Assembly (NCBI RefSeq): GCF_002563925.1
Contig: NZ_PDJD01000001.1
Span: forward strand, 2,858,973-2,922,972
Source of the DNA: Serinibacter salmoneus
GTDB lineage: Bacteria; Actinomycetota; Actinomycetes; Actinomycetales; Beutenbergiaceae
Reading direction: 5' to 3'
Length of the DNA: 64,000 nt
Numbering within the stretch: position 1 is the stretch's first letter; the number at the start of each line of letters is the position of its first letter. The notes beneath the pieces were generated by a model, which did no database searches, had not been told where the DNA came from, and was given only the letters and a program-made list of their open reading frames with translations. This document shows, one piece after another, positions 17,263 through 26,293 of the stretch. The position numbers and the translations under genes were made by a program.

Positions 17263-17503
17263 TCACCTACAGTGAAGGCTTCGTCCGCGACTTCGACGTC
17301 GCGACGAGATCGGCGGCGTAAGCCGCCAATCGCAGGGCCACCGGCCCCGCGAGGGCCACGAGGCCCCACCCGACCGTTCGGCCGACGCGGTGAGAACCCC
17401 CGCGGCCCCGGCACGCACCGCAGGTCTGGCAGCACTCATCACGCGCCGACCGCGAGCGAGTCGATCCCGGCGATCGGGCCGCACAGCACAAGGAGCAGGA
17501 CCC

Positions 17504-17851
17504 ATGACCACCATTCACCCCGATCTGACCACCACCCGCCCCGGCACCCTGGCGGGCGAGATCACGCTGGCAGCCGAGGCCGCGGCCCACGGCGTGCGCA
17601 CCATGCTCGCGGAGCGCCGCGAACCCCGCCGGCCCCAGCCGCTCGCCTTCCTGGACGACGGCCGTCGCGTCTTCCTCATCGTCGACGCGGGCCGCGGCCG
17701 CCCGGTCGACCAGCCCCGCTCCTGGGGCATCGAGGTCACCCGTGACGGCGACCTCGTGGGCGACGGCGGAACCCACCTGGCCTTCCGCAGCACCCAGCCC
17801 CCGACGGCGCGCGCCGCCGAGCGCGCCACGCGCTTCCTCCTGGAGGGCTGA
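17504..17851 (+). CDS. Small hypothetical protein, 115 aa
   Basis: Not recognised. A soluble protein, Arg/Ala/Pro-rich, with a central predicted beta-hairpin (PLAFLDDGRRVFLIVDAG) and a second (WGIEVTRDGDLVGDGG). No signal peptide or membrane span. AAGGAGCAGGACCC before the ATG at 17504 is a strong ribosome-binding site, so translation here is likely. A terminator hairpin follows the stop. It may be stress-induced if the SigR-like box upstream is real. Confidence 0.65.
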   Translation: MTTIHPDLTTTRPGTLAGEITLAAEAAAHGVRTMLAERREPRRPQPLAFLDDGRRVFLIVDAGRGRPVDQPRSWGIEVTRDGDLVGDGGTHLAFRSTQPPTARAAERATRFLLEG

Positions 17852-17898
17852 GACCGAGCCCGGCACCCCCGCTCGGGGGCGCCGGACCCCGGCAGCAC

Positions 17899-17940
17899 GA
17901 GACGGCCCCCGGACCGCACACGCGGTCCGGGGGCCGTCTC
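17899..17940. terminator. Terminator between convergent genes
   Basis: A 19-bp perfect stem (17899-17917 with 17922-17940, loop ACAC) lies between the small gene and the convergent CotH-like gene, ending 37 bp from the CotH stop. Confidence 0.9.
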
Positions 17941-17977
17941 GTCCCGGGCGGGAGGGGCCACCCCGGGACGCCTCATC

Positions 17978-19501
17978 TCACGCTGTCGCGCCGGGGTCGG
18001 CGGCGCCGGTCTCCTCGCGGGTCTCACTGGTGCGGGCCTGGACCTCGCTGGTCGCGTAGCCGAGGATCGACTCGGACTCGCTCTGCAGCGTGGTGGTGTC
18101 GATCAGGTCGGAGGCGCCGGCGGTCAGGACGTCGACCCAGGAGTCGACGGTCTCCTCCAGGAGCCCGGAGTCGTAGAGCTCCGCCTGCAGATCGGCGAGC
18201 GCCTCCTCGTACAGGGCGGCGAACTCCTCGTTCTCCAGGAAGCGGGTGGTGAGCTGGTTGTTCCCGCTCTGGGCGCCACCGCCGAAGCCACCGCCAGCGG
18301 CGTCGCCGGGCACACCACCCGGTGCGCCGCCCGGCCTCGCCGGCAGCTCACCCTCGGCCACACCCTCCGGCAGTTCACCCTCGGCCACACCCTCCGGCAG
18401 TTCACCCTCGGCCACACCCTCCGGCAACTCACCGGCGGCGCCGGGAGCAGCGCCGCGGCCACCGGGCACGCCGCCCCTCTCGCCGGGTGCGCCGCCCATC
18501 TCACCGGGCTGGCCGCCGCCGTTCTGCACCCCGAAGGCGAGGTTGTGGTCCCACGCCACCACGGTCATCTGACCGGAGGCGGGGTCGTAGTAGAGGTAGG
18601 AGTTGTTCCCCGGGCCGTCGATGTCATCGAAGTTGTCGATGAGGTCCTCCAGCGCGAGGTAGCGCGCGAAGGAATCGACGTCGAGCACCTCGGGGAGCTG
18701 CTCGGCGAACTCCTCGTCGGTGGTGTTGTTGACCACGTCCAGGAAGTCCACCAGCGGTTGGTAGTCCTCCTCGCCCTCCTCCAGGTCGAAGGCTTCGGTG
18801 TAGAGGTCGCCGTCCTCCCCCAACCAGGAGTAGTCGTACCCGCTCTCGGCCTTGTACAGGATGCCGTCGGAGGAGGGCAGCAGACCCGCCTCGGCGTTGC
18901 GCTCCAGCCAGGAGTCGTTGGGCACCGCGACCGTCAGCCGCAGGTCCTCCTCGCTCCCATTGATCGAGAACCGGGTGGCGCTGGACTCCTCGGTGGCCAG
19001 GCCCGCGTAGCTGAGCATCTCCAGGGCCACCGCCTCGTTCAGGGAGCTCTCGGTGTTGTTGGAACGCACCACGATGTCGGTGACGCCCTCGATGCTCTGG
19101 TCATCCACGTACTTGTCAGTCCGGATCCGCCACGGCAGGTCAGTGATCGGGGTGTCCAGCGTCACGCCCTGCAGGCTGGAGTTGCCCTTGAGCTTGATGC
19201 CCACGCTCTCGTAGGTCACGCCGTCGATCACCACATCGGCCTCGAGCCACTCCTTCTCGCCGGTGTCGAGGTAGGTCTGGATCATGGCCTCGACCTCGGC
19301 CTCGTCCACCAGGATCTCGATGGAGTGGACGGTGGAGGAGTCGAAGAACGATCCGTCGTCGGCCGCGAGGCTGACGCTGGTGACGCTCGTGGTGCCCGAG
19401 GCGGTGGTGGAACCGGTGGCCGCCGTGGAGCAGCCCGCCAGGACGAGGGCGATGGCTGCCGCAGTTGCGCTGATCGTGGTGAGGGAGGCTCGCTTCTTCA
19501 T
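17978..19501 (-). CDS. CotH-like protein kinase domain lipoprotein
   Basis: Surface lipoprotein of 507 aa. Signal peptide with lipobox LAGC (cysteine near residue 24). The CotH domain follows: VHSIEILVDEAEVEAMI, KLKGNSSLQG, WRIRTDKYVDDQSIEG, and near residue 310 the NSYLYYDPASGQMTVVAWDHNLAFG segment holding the family's metal-binding DHN. CotH relatives are secreted atypical kinases, including spore coat CotH. A low-complexity Gly/Pro insert (about 325-410) carries a 9-residue tandem repeat, then a helical C-terminus. The start is the ATG at 19501, since the upstream open frame is not protein-like. Confidence 0.85.
   Translation of the reverse strand: MKKRASLTTISATAAAIALVLAGCSTAATGSTTASGTTSVTSVSLAADDGSFFDSSTVHSIEILVDEAEVEAMIQTYLDTGEKEWLEADVVIDGVTYESVGIKLKGNSSLQGVTLDTPITDLPWRIRTDKYVDDQSIEGVTDIVVRSNNTESSLNEAVALEMLSYAGLATEESSATRFSINGSEEDLRLTVAVPNDSWLERNAEAGLLPSSDGILYKAESGYDYSWLGEDGDLYTEAFDLEEGEEDYQPLVDFLDVVNNTTDEEFAEQLPEVLDVDSFARYLALEDLIDNFDDIDGPGNNSYLYYDPASGQMTVVAWDHNLAFGVQNGGGQPGEMGGAPGERGGVPGGRGAAPGAAGELPEGVAEGELPEGVAEGELPEGVAEGELPARPGGAPGGVPGDAAGGGFGGGAQSGNNQLTTRFLENEEFAALYEEALADLQAELYDSGLLEETVDSWVDVLTAGASDLIDTTTLQSESESILGYATSEVQARTSETREETGAADPGATA
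18344..18424 (-). repeat. 27-bp tandem repeat inside the CotH-like gene
   Basis: Three full 27-bp units (18344-18370, 18371-18397, 18398-18424), the second and third identical, plus a partial fourth. Each encodes the nonapeptide ELPEGVAEG. Multiples of 9 codons keep the frame, so copy number can vary without breaking the protein. Confidence 0.95.
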
Positions 19502-19597
19502 GGGGGTAGACAACCAGGCCGATATGGGACGGTTCTGGGGCGGCGCTGGGGGCTTCCTGGGAGTCGGGGGGGCGGCAGGACCTGTCAGGCTGGGTCC

Positions 19598-20221
19598 ATG
19601 ACCCTGCGCCTGGACCGTCACGTGAGCACCGCCCCCGCCGGCTCCCGCCGCCCCGGGCACGAGACCAACGTCCTCGTGGTGGGCGACGCACAGGAGTGCC
19701 TGGTGGTGGATCCCGGCCACCCGGACGAGGCCCTGCTGCCCCTGATCGACGGCCGCGACGTCGTCGCGATCCTTCTCACCCACGGTCACTGGGATCACGT
19801 GGGCGGTGCGCCGTGGCTGGCGGGGGAGACCGGCGCCCCGGTGCTGCTGCACCCCGCTGACCTGCCGCTGTGGCGGGAGACCCACGCCCAGGCCGTGCCC
19901 GACGGCGAGGCGAGCGATGGTCTGCGGCTCGCCGTGGGCTCCGGGGTACTCCAGGTGCGTCACACCCCCGGCCACACGCCCGGCTCGAGCATCCTCGTCG
20001 CGACCGATCTGGGACTCGCCCTAACGGGCGACACCCTGTTCCGGGGCGGCCCGGGCGCCACCCGTTGGGAGTACTCCAGCTTCCCCACGATCCTGGAGTC
20101 GATCGCCGCGACGATCCTCACCCTGCCGCCCACGACCGTGCTGGTGCCGGGGCACGGGCCGGACACCAGCGTGGCCGCGGAGGCGGGTGCGCTGGAGGAG
20201 TGGCGGGCGCGCGGCTGGTAG
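19598..20221 (+). CDS. Metallo-beta-lactamase-fold hydrolase (glyoxalase II-like)
   Basis: Cytosolic MBL-fold hydrolase of 207 aa with a full metal set: THGHWDHVGG (HxHxDH), HTPGHTPGS, the bridging aspartate in LTGDTLFRGGPGATRW, and PGHGPDT at the end. This set is typical of hydroxyacylglutathione-hydrolase-like proteins. An actinobacterium lacks glutathione, so the thioester substrate would differ, perhaps a mycothiol conjugate (inference). The ATG at 19598 has CAGGCT ending 6 nt upstream, a weak leaderless promoter. It is divergent from the CotH-like gene. Confidence 0.88.
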   Translation: MTLRLDRHVSTAPAGSRRPGHETNVLVVGDAQECLVVDPGHPDEALLPLIDGRDVVAILLTHGHWDHVGGAPWLAGETGAPVLLHPADLPLWRETHAQAVPDGEASDGLRLAVGSGVLQVRHTPGHTPGSSILVATDLGLALTGDTLFRGGPGATRWEYSSFPTILESIAATILTLPPTTVLVPGHGPDTSVAAEAGALEEWRARGW

Positions 20222-20254
20222 GGCGCGTCAGATCCGCCGCCGAATCAGGGCGCG

Positions 20255-20680
20255 CTAGTCGCCGAGCAGGTCCTCGATGAGCGCCTCGGCGTCGTCCAAC
20301 GCGGAGAGTTCCACCACGGCCAACGGGTGGGCGTCCTCGTCCTCGGGAAGGTGCACGGTCGCGAGGTCCACCTCGGCGAGCACCTCCTCGGCCACGTCCA
20401 CGCCCGCCGCGAGATCGCCGTCGACGTCCCCCACGCTCTCCAGGTCCACATCGGCGCGGACCACGCGCGGCAGCTGCGCGAGCGCCGCCTCGAGTTCCAT
20501 CGGGCCGTCGCTGGCCTTGAGGTAGGCGAGCTCACCAGCGTCGTCCAGGCCGGAGAGGAACACCTGCCACACCCCCGCGGTGTCCTCCCCCTCCGCGAGC
20601 GCCTCGCGCACGTCGTCGAGCACCGCCGGGTCCTCGGCCACCAGGCCGCACAGCCGCTCCCAGGTCTGCTCCCTCGTCAT
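20255..20680 (-). CDS. DUF6630-like protein, 141 aa
   Basis: Small acidic cytosolic protein. The segment VFLSGLDDAGELAYLKASDG resembles DUF6630 proteins, which carry a similar aromatic/Gly-Ala-Tyr-Leu block. The function of the family is unknown. Unusually acidic (Asp+Glu near one quarter of residues). TAGGCT ends 6 nt before the ATG at 20680, so the message is probably leaderless. It is convergent with the MBL hydrolase, 33 bp away. Confidence 0.65.
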   Translation of the reverse strand: MTREQTWERLCGLVAEDPAVLDDVREALAEGEDTAGVWQVFLSGLDDAGELAYLKASDGPMELEAALAQLPRVVRADVDLESVGDVDGDLAAGVDVAEEVLAEVDLATVHLPEDEDAHPLAVVELSALDDAEALIEDLLGD

Positions 20681-20703
20681 GCCACCAGCCTAGCCACGCC
20701 CCC

Positions 20704-21771
20704 TCACGCCAGGGTGGTGCCGAACGCCAGGCCCAGCAGATAGGTGACGGCGGCCGCTCCCCAGCCGATGGCGAGCTGGCGCATCGCGCGGCGCAGCGGG
20801 GGTCCGCCGGAGATGATGCCGACGACGGCGCCGGTCACCAAGAGCGCCAGGCCCACCAGGGCGGCGGAGGTGATGACGGCCGTCAGCCCGGTCAGCCCCA
20901 CCAGGTAGGGCAGCACCGGGATGATCGCACCGGCCGCGAACAGGCCGAAGCTGGCGGCCGCCGCGGACCAGGCGGAGCCGATCTCCTCGTACTCCGCGTG
21001 GGCTCGCCGCGGCTGCACCTCGTTCGGGCGGTAGGAGGCGATGGAGCGGCGGGCGTGCGCCTGCGCGTCCTCGATGCTCTCCCCGCGCGCTCGGTAGACC
21101 AGGGCGAGTTCGTTCGCCTCCAGGTCCAGGTGCGGGTAGGCGGTGCGGGAGAGCGGGTCGGGGGTAGAGGCCTCCAGGAGCTCGCGCTGACTGCGGACGG
21201 AGACGTACTCCCCCGCGGCCATCGACAGGGCGCCGGCGAGCAGACCGGCCAGGCCGGTGGCCAGCACGATCCCGGGGGCCACACCGGTGGCGCCGATGCC
21301 CAGCACGAGCGCGAGGTTGGAGACCAGGCCGTCGTTCATCCCGAACACCGCGGCACGGAAGGAGCCGGAGAGCCGGGCGCGACCCCGGGCGGCCAGGGAG
21401 CGCACCACCTCCTCGTGGATGCGCTCGTCGGCGACCATCTGCGGGGTGGCGTCCCGCTCGTCCTCGTACACGGCGCGGGCCTCGGCGCGCTGCGCCAGGG
21501 CGAGCACGAACACCGACCCGAACCGGCGCGCGAGGAAGCCGAGCCAGCGGGTGCGCAGCGCGCCCTTGCGGGGCTTGCCCACCTGGTCCCCGAGCAGGTG
21601 GAGCCAGTGCTGCTCGTGCCGGCCCTCCGCCTCGGCGAGGTCCAGCAGGATGGCGCGTTCCTCGCCGTCGCGGCGGCTCGCGAGGTCGCGGTAGACCGCG
21701 GCCTCGGCCCGCTCGTCGGCGAGGTAGCGCCGCCATCGGCGAAGGTCGGAGGGCGTCGGTGGGGCGCTCAC
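20704..21771 (-). CDS. Ferritin-like/VIT1-CCC1 fusion, probable iron or manganese transporter (MbfA-like)
   Basis: Membrane protein of 355 aa. The N-terminal ~140 residues form a helical rubrerythrin/ferritin-like domain (RAEAAVYRDLA, LAEAEGRHEQHW, EERIHEEVV-type acidic/His motifs). The C-terminal half is a VIT1/CCC1 domain with five hydrophobic segments and the conserved FGMNDGLVSNLALVLG, SMAAGEYVSVRSQ and HAEYEEIGSAWSAA segments. In MbfA the ferritin part binds iron and the VIT part exports it, protecting from peroxide. GTG 21771 follows GACAGG. The frame runs further upstream only as antisense to the helicase gene. Confidence 0.85.
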   Translation of the reverse strand: MSAPPTPSDLRRWRRYLADERAEAAVYRDLASRRDGEERAILLDLAEAEGRHEQHWLHLLGDQVGKPRKGALRTRWLGFLARRFGSVFVLALAQRAEARAVYEDERDATPQMVADERIHEEVVRSLAARGRARLSGSFRAAVFGMNDGLVSNLALVLGIGATGVAPGIVLATGLAGLLAGALSMAAGEYVSVRSQRELLEASTPDPLSRTAYPHLDLEANELALVYRARGESIEDAQAHARRSIASYRPNEVQPRRAHAEYEEIGSAWSAAAASFGLFAAGAIIPVLPYLVGLTGLTAVITSAALVGLALLVTGAVVGIISGGPPLRRAMRQLAIGWGAAAVTYLLGLAFGTTLA

Positions 21772-21906
21772 CCTGTCATCATTCCGGCGGCGGGCGTCTC
21801 GGTGCAACGATTCGGTCGCCCGAATCGGGCGGTGCGGGTACCCGCGATGGATCGGTTCGGCGTGCGCCCGAGTGCGATGTCGGCCCCCGGGGATAGCGTG
21901 CACAGC

Positions 21907-24900
21907 ATGTTCCTGCTCGACGGCGTCGTGGTCTACTCCCCGACCGACATCACCCGCGCGGCCTGTCCCTTCGACCTGCTCTGGGCACTGGACGAGAAGC
22001 TGGGGCGCCGCCCGGAGCTGGAGGTGCCGGAGGACCCGATGCTGCGCCGCGCTGCCCTGATGGGGGACGCGCACGAGGAGCGGGTGCTGCAGTCCTACCG
22101 GGACCGGTTCGGCCCGCACACGCCGGGCACACCCGGGGGTGTGGCGGAGGTCCGGGACGAGGGGGAGTTCCGCGCCTCCCTCGTGCCCGCACGCGAGGCG
22201 ACGATGCGGGCACTGGCGGACGGCGCCGATGTGGTCTTCCAGGCCACGTTCTTCGACGGCAGGTTCTACGGCCGGGCGGACTTCCTGCTGCGAGAGGACA
22301 GCGGGGCCGGCGGCGAGTCCGCTCTCGAGGCTGGCTCTCGCGGCGTCTACCGCTGGGCGGTGGTCGACACGAAGCTGACGAACAAGGTGCGCTCCACCGC
22401 GCTGATGCAGATGGCCGCCTACGCCGATCAGCTCATCGCGGCCGGCGTCCCGGTGGCCGATCGCGTGACCGTGCACCACGGCAACGGGGAGCGCAGCGCG
22501 CAGAAGCTGGCGGATCTGCTCGAGGTGTACCGCACGGAGCGTGCTGTGGTGCAGTCGCTGCTGGATGCTCACGCCGCCACCGGCGCACCGGTGGACTGGG
22601 AGGAGTGGCGCGATCCGCTGGGTGAGCCGGCGATCCTGGCGTCCCTGCCCGCGGGGCTCGGGCTCACGCGACGCGCATGCGGACGGTGCGATGCGTGCAC
22701 CGTGGAGGTCGAGCGCACCCGTGATGTGCAGCTGGTGCACGGGATCCGCAGCGTGCAGCGCACCCGGCTGTACGGCGAGGGAGTGCGCGGCCTGGTGGAC
22801 CTGGCGCAGTTGTCGCATCCGGTGCCCCGGATGACCCCGGTGGTGCAGGAGCGGCTCGTGCGCCAGGCGGGCATGCAGGTGGCTCAGCTGGCACGGGTGG
22901 ACGAGGCGGCCTCCCGGGGCCTGGTGGTGGGCCCGGGGATGCGGCTCACGCTGCCCGACGGCGCGGCGCCGCCCCCGAGCCTGGTGGCGGACCTCGAGCC
23001 GGTGGTGCGGGCCCGTGTGGTGGCGCCCCAGGTGCTACGCGCCCTGCCCGAGCCCTCCCCCGGGGACCTCTACTTCGACTTCGAGGGCGACCCGATGTGG
23101 TCGGTCTCCGGGGCCATGGAGGGCGGGCTGGAGTACCTCTTCGGACTCGTCCAGGAGGGCCCCGCGGAGGAGTACGTGGCCTTCTGGGCACACGACCGGG
23201 GCCAGGAGAAGGTGGCCCTGCGGGAGTTCCTCGCCTACGTGCGGGAGCGACGCCGTCGCTACCCGGACCTGCACATCTACCACTACGCCTCCTACGAACG
23301 CACCGCACTGGAGCGCCTGGCCGAACGCCACGGCGAGGGCCTGGAGGCGGTGCTGACGCTGGCGCGGGAGGGCGTGCTGGTCGACCTGTTCCCCGTGGTG
23401 CGCAGCGGTGTGGCGGTGGGCCAGGAGAGTTACTCGATCAAGAAGCTCGAGCCGCTGTACATGGGGGAGGAACTACGCGAGGCGGAGGTGACCACGGGCG
23501 GGGACTCCGTGGCGCAGTACGCCGCCGCGTGTGCGGCACGCCGCGCCGGGGACGAGGAGGAGTTCGAGCGGGTCATGGCCGAACTCGCGGACTACAACCG
23601 GTACGACTGTGTCTCCACCCGGCGCCTGGTGCAGTGGCTGCGGTCGCTGGTGGCGGACGACGACGGGCTCGACCGCGGCCGGCCGGACCCGGCACTCGAC
23701 ACCGTCGGTGCGGGGCGGCAGGTCCGCCTGCCCGCCGGGGCCCTACCGGGTGGCGCGCGGGTGCCGCTCCGCGCGGGGACGCCCGGCGAGGGCGGGCAGG
23801 ACCTCGAGGACGGGCAGCACGACGAGGCCGATGGGTTCGCCCCGACCTCCGAGCAGGTGCTGCAGCGGCTCCTGGCCGAGGCGGCCGGCGACCATCCGTA
23901 TCTCAGCGCGGACCACGCGGCGCTGGCGATGCTGGCCGCCTCGCTGGACTACCACCGGCGCGAGAACGCCCCGGTCTGGCGCGCCCACTTCGAGCGCCTG
24001 GGCCACCCGGTGGACTGGTGGGCGGACGTGCGGGACGTGCTCGTGATCGATCCCGACCCCAGCGGCTGCGAGGTGCTCGAGGACTGGGCCGGTGGCCCGC
24101 GGTCGGAGCGGCGGGCACTGCGGCTGACGGGGACCCTCGGCAGCGGTAGCACCCCGGAGAATCTCACCGAGGTGTTCTGCGTGTACCCGATCGCCGAGTC
24201 CGCCGGACTCCCGCGCATCCCCGGTGCCGCGTATGCGACCACGCGGGCGAAGGTCACCGACGCCACGGTCTCCCCAGACGGGACGCGCGCGAGCCTGTCC
24301 CTCACCGAGAGCGCCGCGCCGGAGTTCGCCAGCGGACCTGGTGCCGCCGCCTCGCCGATCGCGCTCGTGCCCGGGGCACCGATCGAGGCCAGATCCGTCC
24401 ACACGGCCCTGGTCGAGCTCGCGCAGGAGGTGGCGGGCCGCACGCTGGCGGACATCGAGGCCGGCTTCACCAGCGCACTGGACGGGCAGCGCATGCTGGG
24501 GCGCCTGCGCACCTCCCCCAGCCCGGGGCTGGCCGTGCTGCGGCGGCAACGCCCCGCCGGCCTGGTGCCCGCACGCGACGCCGACTCCGCAGCGGCCATC
24601 CTCACCTCGCTGACGGCCTCGCCCTCGGCAGCGATCGGGGTGCAGGGCCCGCCCGGCACGGGCAAGACGTTCGTGGGATCGCACGTGATCGCGCGTCTCG
24701 TGACGGATCACGGGTGGCGGGTCGGCGTGGTGGCGCAGTCGCACGCCGTGGTGGAGCACCTTCTCGACCGGGTCGTGGACGCGGGGCTCACGGGTGACCT
24801 CGTCGGCAAGCGGCCCAAGGAACCCACCCGTGAGGGCGAGCAGTCCACCCGGTCCTGGACTGAGCTGGGGACCAAGGACCACGCCGACTTCCTCGCCCGC

Positions 24901-25806
24901 CACCGCGAGACGGGCTGCGTGGTGGGTGGCACCGCGTGGGACCTCACGAACCGCAATCGCATCGGCGAGGCCGAACTGGACCTGGTCGTCATCGACGAGG
25001 CGGGGCAGTTCTCGCTCGCCAACACGCTCGCGGTCGCCTCCGCCGGGCAGCGACTCCTGCTGCTGGGCGACCCTCAGCAACTCCCGCAGGTGACCCAGGG
25101 CTCCCACAGTGAGCCCGTGGACACCTCCGCCCTCGCCTGGCTGACGCAGGGTTCGGCCACCATGCCGCCGGACCGCGGCTACTTCCTCGCGCGCAGCTGG
25201 CGGATGCACCCGGACCTGTGTGCGGTGGTCAGCGACCTCAGCTACGACGGCCGCCTGTCCGCCCAGGAGACGGTCACGCGCGGACGGGCGCTCGCCGGTC
25301 AGGCGCCAGGGCTGCACGCGCATCCGGTGACGCACAGCGGGAATTCCTCAGCGAGCCGGGAGGAGGCGCAGGAGGTCGTGCGCATCGTCCGCGACGCCCT
25401 GGGTCGGGCCTGGAACCCGGGGGGTTCCGCCGTCGCTCGGCCCCTCGAGCAGCGCGACATCATCGTGGTGGCCGGGTACAACGCCCAGGTCACCGCGGTG
25501 CGCAGCGCCCTGGACAGCGCGGGGCTCACGGAGATCCGGGTCGGGACAGTGGACAAGTTCCAGGGGCAGGAGGGCGCAATCGCCATCGTCACTCTCGCAG
25601 CCTCCAGCGCCCGCGACGCTCCGCGCGGCGCCGACTTCCTGTTGAACCGCAACCGGCTGAACGTCGCGCTCTCGCGCGCCCAGTGGGCGGCGCACCTGGT
25701 CTACTCCCCGGGGCTGACGGACGCGCTCCCGCACGGCGGGGACGCGCTCGCCGACCTGGGTGCGTTCCTGCGCCTCATCGCCCGGGCCACTCCGCGCATG
25801 CCCTGA
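21907..25806 (+). CDS. TM0106-type RecB-like nuclease fused to DEDD exonuclease and SF1B helicase
   Basis: Large cytosolic DNA-processing enzyme of 1299 aa. Module 1: PD-(D/E)XK nuclease about 1-270 with GRAD (~122), VDTK (~153) and four cysteines (residue ~19 and CGRCDAC ~258-264) placed like the iron-sulfur cluster of Cas4/AddB. Module 2: RNase H-fold exonuclease about 385-575 (YFDFEGDP ~389, YNRYDC ~565). Module 3: UPF1/Dna2-like helicase with GPPGTGKT (~915), VVIDEAGQF (~1030), GDPQQLP, SWRMHP, VDKFQGQE and RLNVALSRA. TAGCGT ends 7 nt before the ATG at 21907, suggesting a leaderless start; GTG 21898 or ATG 21877 are alternatives. The architecture suggests DNA repair or defence, and no substrate is known to me. 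Confidence 0.9.
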   Translation: MFLLDGVVVYSPTDITRAACPFDLLWALDEKLGRRPELEVPEDPMLRRAALMGDAHEERVLQSYRDRFGPHTPGTPGGVAEVRDEGEFRASLVPAREATMRALADGADVVFQATFFDGRFYGRADFLLREDSGAGGESALEAGSRGVYRWAVVDTKLTNKVRSTALMQMAAYADQLIAAGVPVADRVTVHHGNGERSAQKLADLLEVYRTERAVVQSLLDAHAATGAPVDWEEWRDPLGEPAILASLPAGLGLTRRACGRCDACTVEVERTRDVQLVHGIRSVQRTRLYGEGVRGLVDLAQLSHPVPRMTPVVQERLVRQAGMQVAQLARVDEAASRGLVVGPGMRLTLPDGAAPPPSLVADLEPVVRARVVAPQVLRALPEPSPGDLYFDFEGDPMWSVSGAMEGGLEYLFGLVQEGPAEEYVAFWAHDRGQEKVALREFLAYVRERRRRYPDLHIYHYASYERTALERLAERHGEGLEAVLTLAREGVLVDLFPVVRSGVAVGQESYSIKKLEPLYMGEELREAEVTTGGDSVAQYAAACAARRAGDEEEFERVMAELADYNRYDCVSTRRLVQWLRSLVADDDGLDRGRPDPALDTVGAGRQVRLPAGALPGGARVPLRAGTPGEGGQDLEDGQHDEADGFAPTSEQVLQRLLAEAAGDHPYLSADHAALAMLAASLDYHRRENAPVWRAHFERLGHPVDWWADVRDVLVIDPDPSGCEVLEDWAGGPRSERRALRLTGTLGSGSTPENLTEVFCVYPIAESAGLPRIPGAAYATTRAKVTDATVSPDGTRASLSLTESAAPEFASGPGAAASPIALVPGAPIEARSVHTALVELAQEVAGRTLADIEAGFTSALDGQRMLGRLRTSPSPGLAVLRRQRPAGLVPARDADSAAAILTSLTASPSAAIGVQGPPGTGKTFVGSHVIARLVTDHGWRVGVVAQSHAVVEHLLDRVVDAGLTGDLVGKRPKEPTREGEQSTRSWTELGTKDHADFLARHRETGCVVGGTAWDLTNRNRIGEAELDLVVIDEAGQFSLANTLAVASAGQRLLLLGDPQQLPQVTQGSHSEPVDTSALAWLTQGSATMPPDRGYFLARSWRMHPDLCAVVSDLSYDGRLSAQETVTRGRALAGQAPGLHAHPVTHSGNSSASREEAQEVVRIVRDALGRAWNPGGSAVARPLEQRDIIVVAGYNAQVTAVRSALDSAGLTEIRVGTVDKFQGQEGAIAIVTLAASSARDAPRGADFLLNRNRLNVALSRAQWAAHLVYSPGLTDALPHGGDALADLGAFLRLIARATPRMP

Positions 25807-25825
25807 GCCGCCCGCCACCCCACCG

Positions 25826-26279
25826 CCGAACGATGACTTGCGCAGGGTGGGAGCGCGCCCAGCCTGCACAACCACACGCTCGACGAGGCCCACCACCGCC
25901 GAACGATGGATTGCGCACGATGCGAGCGCGCCCAGCCTGCACAACCACACGCTCGACGAGCCGGACAACAGCGCCACCCGCCGAACGATGGCCTGCGCAC
26001 GGTGGGAGCGCGCCCAGCCTGCACAACCACACGCTCGACGAGCCGGACAACAGCGCCACCCGCCGAACGATGGCCTGCGCACGGTGGGAGCGCGCCCAGC
26101 CTGCACAACCACACGCTCGACGAGCCGGACAACAGCGCCACCCGCCGAACGATGGCCTGCGCACGGTGGGAGCGCGCCCAGCCTGCACAACCACACGCTC
26201 GACGAGCCGGACAACAGCGCAACCACACGCTCGACGAGCGGGACATCAGCGCAACCACACGCTCGGCGAGCGGGGCGGT
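25826..26279. repeat. Non-coding tandem repeat block, 82-bp units
   Basis: Units begin with CCGAACGATG at 25826, 25899, 25981, 26063 and 26145; the last three are exactly 82 bp apart and almost identical, the first is 73 bp. Two shortened copies follow at 26220 and 26252 (32-bp step) that keep only the end of the unit. All seven share CAACCACACGCTCG, inside which GCTCG-A-CGAGC forms a small palindrome (G for A in the last). Start-to-stop frames exist on both strands but only as repeats of the same peptide. The rest of the 720-bp gap holds a terminator and no gene. Confidence 0.9.
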
Positions 26280-26293
26280 GGCCCAGAGAACGG

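Noticed and set aside
17263-17390. Possible small minus-strand membrane protein ending in AAYAADLVATSKS
   Set aside because: A hydrophobic stretch is present but there is no credible start codon with a ribosome-binding site, and codon bias is weak.
25826-26279. CRISPR array
   Set aside because: The entire 82-bp unit is repeated with no unique spacers, and no cas gene lies nearby. The Cas4-like Cys nuclease at 21907 belongs to a helicase fusion.
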